From contig NZ_VVIW01000027.1 in the NCBI RefSeq assembly GCF_011682045.1, positions 1-64,000 of the forward strand: a stretch of DNA of 64,000 bases, written 5' to 3'. Source of the DNA: Massilia aquatica. GTDB lineage: Bacteria > Pseudomonadota > Gammaproteobacteria > Burkholderiales > Burkholderiaceae_D. A program made the position numbers and the translations under genes. This document shows, piece after piece, positions 60,749-64,000 of this stretch. The notes beneath the pieces were generated by a model. That model was not told the DNA's origin and made no database searches. It saw only the letters and a list, made by a program, of their open reading frames with translations. How positions within the stretch are numbered: the first letter of the stretch is position 1; every line of letters begins with the position of its first letter.

Positions 60749-62694
60749 GCAGCGCCGGGCAGGTTCTCGATCGCCACCACGGCTGGCTGGCCGGGCGTGG
60801 TCAGGCCGAAGATGCGCAGGTAAAAATACAGCTCCGCTTCGAGCGTGCGCACGATGCTGTCTGCCTTGCGGAAGCCATGGCCTTCGCCTTCCAGGGTCAT
60901 GTAGGCCACCGGCACGCCGGCCGCGCGCAGCGCCGTGACCATCACTTCCGACTGCTGCGGCGGCACGACTTTATCGTCCAGGCCCTGGAAAAAGATCATC
61001 GGGCGCGTCAGCCGGTCGGTGTGGTTGATGGGGGAGCGCAGCAGGTACAGCGCTTCCGACTCCGGCTTGGGGGCGATCAGGTACTCGTTGTAGTGCGATT
61101 CGAACTTGTGCGAGTCGTCGTCCAGGCCCTTCAGGTCCGACACGCCGTAGTAGCTGGCGCCGGCCTTGAACACATCGTGGAAGGTGAGGGCGCACAGCGT
61201 GGTCAGGCCGCCGGCGCTGCCGCCGCGGATCACCAGCCGCTCCGGATCGACCACGCCGCGCGTGGCCAGGTAGCGCGCGCCGGCCACGCAATCGTCGACA
61301 TCGACCACGCCCCACTGGCCCTTGAGCGCATCGCGGTAGGCGCGTCCGAAGCCGCTGCTGCCGCCATAGTTCACGTCCAGCACGGCGAATCCACGGCTGG
61401 TCCAGTACTGGGTGGCCAGCTTGAGGGTATTGGTGGCCATGCCCGTCGGGCCGCCGTGGCTGATCACCATCAGCGGCGGTTTGGCCGCCGCATCGGGCGT
61501 CACATCGGCGTTGCAGGGCGGGTAGTAGAACGCGTGCGCGCTGCGCTGGCCGTTGGCGCCGCTGGCGTAGGTCACGCTCTCGGGGACCGACAGGTAGCCG
61601 TCCGCCGGCAGTTCGCTGATCGAACGCGCCAGCACGTACGGCGTGGCGCTGGCCAGCTCGAAACGCGCCAGCTCCAGCGGGATGTGCGGCGAGCCGCCCA
61701 GGATCAGCGCCACGCCGCCGCCCACGCGCAGCTCGCGGATTTCTTCGTAAGGATTGGTGATCGGCGCCAGCTTGCCGCTCTCGGGCGAGAGTCGGGCCAG
61801 GCGCGAGACGCCATGTTCGATGTAGGTGCAGATAATTTCGCCGCTGCTGTCGAAACCATACATCGATACCGCGAAGGTCCAGTGCGGCGCTCCGAACTCG
61901 GCGGCGCGTTCGCACAAAGGCTGCACCGTGCCTTCGGCCAGGCGGTACAGATTCCACCAGCCGCTGCGGTCCGATACAAAATGCAGCACCCCGGCCGGCG
62001 ACCATTCGGGCTGGCAGATGGCTTCTTCAGGCCCGCCGGCGACCAGCGTCGGCGTGCCGAGCGAGCCGTCCGGATTGACCTGCGCCAGCCACAGTTCGGT
62101 GCCCTGCCACGGCATGCGCGGATGGTCCCAGCTCAGCCAGGCCAGCGACTGGCCGTCCGGGGACAGGCGCGGGGCGGCGTAAAAGTCGCTGCCCTGTGCC
62201 AGGATGGTTTCGCCGCCGTCGGCGCCGATCGCGCACAGCGTATTGACCGGCTGCGCGCTGCCTCCCGCATGATCTTCGCGCACCACCACCAGCCGGCCGC
62301 GCGCCGCATCGTGGGCAAAGTCGGCGTAGCGCGCGCTGCCCGGGCGGGTGAGCGCCTGCGGAGCCGCGCCCGGCGCAATCGTATAAATACAATTATCGGC
62401 AAAGTGCGAGAAATACACCGTGCCCGCCGCCACCAGATAGGCGCCGCCGCCGTATTCGTGCACGCGGCTGCGCACATTGAACGGGGCCGGGGTCAGTTCG
62501 ACCAGCTGGTCGCCGCGCTGGCGCAGCAGGGTGGTGCGCCCGCCTTCGCTGGCGCGGCCGGCCAGCCAGTAGGCGTCGACGCCGTCGGCCTGGGGCTGCG
62601 ACAGCGGGGTGGCGCCGGCGGCCACGATGGCGGCGCTGATCGGGGAAGGCCAGAGGCCGAAAGCGGCGTTCTGCGGGCTGGTCGAAGCTGTCAT
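60745..62694 (-). CDS. S9-family prolyl oligopeptidase-like peptidase
   Basis: 649 aa from the ATG at 62694, where AGGA lies upstream. N-terminal beta-propeller (repeats such as RLSPDGQSLAWLSWD and DRSGWWNLYRLAEG), then the alpha/beta-hydrolase domain with nucleophile Ser in IRGGSAGGLTTL, Asp in QGLDDKVVPP and His in LEGEGHGF. A cytoplasmic dipeptidyl or acylaminoacyl peptidase (no signal peptide). It starts 140 bp from divergent hemE and overlaps the SNF2 gene by 4 bp. Confidence 0.93.
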   Translation of the reverse strand: MTASTSPQNAAFGLWPSPISAAIVAAGATPLSQPQADGVDAYWLAGRASEGGRTTLLRQRGDQLVELTPAPFNVRSRVHEYGGGAYLVAAGTVYFSHFADNCIYTIAPGAAPQALTRPGSARYADFAHDAARGRLVVVREDHAGGSAQPVNTLCAIGADGGETILAQGSDFYAAPRLSPDGQSLAWLSWDHPRMPWQGTELWLAQVNPDGSLGTPTLVAGGPEEAICQPEWSPAGVLHFVSDRSGWWNLYRLAEGTVQPLCERAAEFGAPHWTFAVSMYGFDSSGEIICTYIEHGVSRLARLSPESGKLAPITNPYEEIRELRVGGGVALILGGSPHIPLELARFELASATPYVLARSISELPADGYLSVPESVTYASGANGQRSAHAFYYPPCNADVTPDAAAKPPLMVISHGGPTGMATNTLKLATQYWTSRGFAVLDVNYGGSSGFGRAYRDALKGQWGVVDVDDCVAGARYLATRGVVDPERLVIRGGSAGGLTTLCALTFHDVFKAGASYYGVSDLKGLDDDSHKFESHYNEYLIAPKPESEALYLLRSPINHTDRLTRPMIFFQGLDDKVVPPQQSEVMVTALRAAGVPVAYMTLEGEGHGFRKADSIVRTLEAELYFYLRIFGLTTPGQPAVVAIENLPGAA

Positions 62695-62834
62695 GGGGAT
62701 CCTGCTGGGTTGGCGGTGGTATGGCATGATAGTTAATCCCCCGCGCCGGTGCAAATGCGCGCGCGCGGCGCGGGGGGTGAGAATGCGGGAGAATGCGATA
62801 ATAGCGCCTTTCTCCAAGCTTTCGACGGTTCCCC

Positions 62835-63920
62835 ATGCCCCAATTCGCCCCGCTCCAGAACGACACATTCCTGCGCGCGCTGCTGCGCCAACCGACCGAT
62901 TACACCCCTGTGTGGCTGATGCGTCAGGCGGGGCGCTACCTGCCCGAATACCGCGCCACGCGCGAGCGCGCCGGCTCCTTCCTGGGCCTGGCCAAGAACC
63001 CCGATTACGCCACCGAAGTGACCCTGCAGCCGATCGACCGCTACCCGCTGGACGCCTCGATCCTGTTCTCGGACATCCTCACCGTCCCTGACGCGATGGG
63101 CCTGGGCCTGTACTTTGTCGATGGCGAAGGCCCCAAGTTCGAGCGTCCGCTGCGCACCGAAACCGATGTCATGGCCCTGCGCGCGCCCGACCTCGACTCG
63201 CTCGACTACGTCTTTAAAGCGGTCACCCAGATCCGCGGCGCCTTGAATGGCCGGGTGCCGCTGATCGGCTTTTCGGGCAGCCCGTGGACCCTGGCCTGCT
63301 ACATGGTCGAAGGCGGCGGCTCCAAGGAATTCCACACCATCAAAAAGATGCTGTACAACCGCCCCGACCTGATGCACCACATCCTGTCGACCAACGCGGC
63401 GGCGGTGGCGGCCTACCTCAACGCCCAGATCGACGCCGGCGCCCAGGCCGTGATGATCTTCGACTCGTGGGGCGGCGCGCTGGCCGACGGCGCCTACCAG
63501 ACCTTCTCGCTGCAGTACATGCAGCAGGTGATGAGCCAGCTCAAGCGCGAAAAAGACGGCGTGCGCATCCCGGCGGTGGTGTTTACCAAGGGCGGCGGCC
63601 TGTGGCTCGACCAGATCGCCGACATCGGCGCCGATGCGGTCGGCCTCGACTGGACCGTCAACCTGGGCCGCGCGCGCGCGCTGGTCGGCCACAAGGTGGC
63701 CCTGCAAGGCAACCTGGACCCGGCGATCCTGTTCGCCAGCCCGGAACAGATCCGCGCCGAGGTCGAGCGTACCCTGACCAGCTACGGCAAGCCGTCCGAC
63801 GGTTCGGGTCACGTGTTCAACCTGGGACATGGCATCTCGCAGTTCACTCCGCCGGAGTCGGTCACGGCCATGGTCGAGGCGGTACACAGCTTCAGCCGCC
63901 AGCAGCGCGCCGGCCTGTAG
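62835..63920 (+). CDS. hemE: Uroporphyrinogen decarboxylase
   Basis: 361 aa. Converts uroporphyrinogen III to coproporphyrinogen III in haem synthesis. Conserved [55 protein letters not shown] and [12 protein letters not shown]. Full length. Divergent from the S9 peptidase gene. Confidence 0.97.
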   Translation: MPQFAPLQNDTFLRALLRQPTDYTPVWLMRQAGRYLPEYRATRERAGSFLGLAKNPDYATEVTLQPIDRYPLDASILFSDILTVPDAMGLGLYFVDGEGPKFERPLRTETDVMALRAPDLDSLDYVFKAVTQIRGALNGRVPLIGFSGSPWTLACYMVEGGGSKEFHTIKKMLYNRPDLMHHILSTNAAAVAAYLNAQIDAGAQAVMIFDSWGGALADGAYQTFSLQYMQQVMSQLKREKDGVRIPAVVFTKGGGLWLDQIADIGADAVGLDWTVNLGRARALVGHKVALQGNLDPAILFASPEQIRAEVERTLTSYGKPSDGSGHVFNLGHGISQFTPPESVTAMVEAVHSFSRQQRAGL

Positions 63921-63928
63921 TCTGGCTA

Positions 63929-63961
63929 CAGCGGGGCCACCTCGCCGGGGTGGTGCCGCTG
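63929..63961 (+). terminator. GC-rich hairpin after hemE
   Basis: CAGCGG-gg-CCACC, a 7-nt loop, then GGTGG-tg-CCGCTG: 11 pairs interrupted by a 2-nt internal loop, 8 bp after the hemE stop. There is no adjacent T tract, so intrinsic termination is uncertain. Confidence 0.4.
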
Positions 63962-64000
63962 CGCTGCGGCAGACGTTTTCTGAATGACAATATCCCACTT

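Noticed and set aside
57677-60823. 1048-codon plus-strand frame opposite the second SNF2 gene
   Set aside because: Antisense shadow of a clear SNF2 coding region.

Overview
The window looks like chromosome of a high-GC betaproteobacterium, most likely family Oxalobacteraceae (Massilia/Duganella/Janthinobacterium type). I base this on protein character and on one long gene order: gltBD - mlaFEDACB - ABC exporter - ibaG - murA - his operon - hinT - tatABC. That is a placement from family knowledge, not a database result. Most of the window is ordinary core genome. I see no rRNA, tRNA, CRISPR array or prophage.

Layout. 1-5100: leucine/acetyl-CoA catabolism on the minus strand (liuR, isovaleryl-CoA dehydrogenase, aceK, thiolase), with two LiuR-type operators. 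5440-6440: a small HTH regulator under a palindrome, and a short orphan gene. 6576-10453: ubiX, grxD, an acetyltransferase and tex, all minus. 10614-13778: a serine hydrolase, then a minus-strand cluster of small proteins including a tandem DUF2314 duplication. 14201-20361: an SNF2 ATPase, a soluble PAS histidine kinase, its likely response regulator and an ADP-ribosylglycohydrolase. 20360-21326: a RAYT (REP-associated tyrosine transposase) flanked by two nested pairs of inverted repeats.

21394-45268 is almost uninterrupted plus-strand core sequence: glutamate synthase; the Mla phospholipid transport system; an ABC-2 exporter; BolA/IbaG; MurA; the complete histidine pathway (G, D, C, B, H, A, F, I, E); HinT; and the Tat translocase. 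Many genes overlap by 4 bp. A DNA adenine-type methyltransferase is stitched between hisD and hisC by 4-bp overlaps on both sides.

45330-56511 is more accessory: lipoproteins (two of them tandem paralogues), a PHB-depolymerase-type secreted esterase with a fibronectin-like domain, DinB-family and CsgG-like proteins, an orphan ParD-like antitoxin beside a 168-bp MITE-like element, an alpha/beta hydrolase, a DUF885 protein and a membrane PH-like protein. 56582-63920: a second, larger SNF2 ATPase overlapping an S9 peptidase, then divergent hemE.

Four copies of a paired-hairpin intergenic repeat occur at 25-104, 3209-3308, 27703-27794 and 40072-40166, the last inside the his operon. The best candidates for something undescribed are the methyltransferase inside the his operon, the RAYT with its double flanking repeats, the paired-hairpin repeat with its long-arm variant, and the MITE-like element with CTAG ends.
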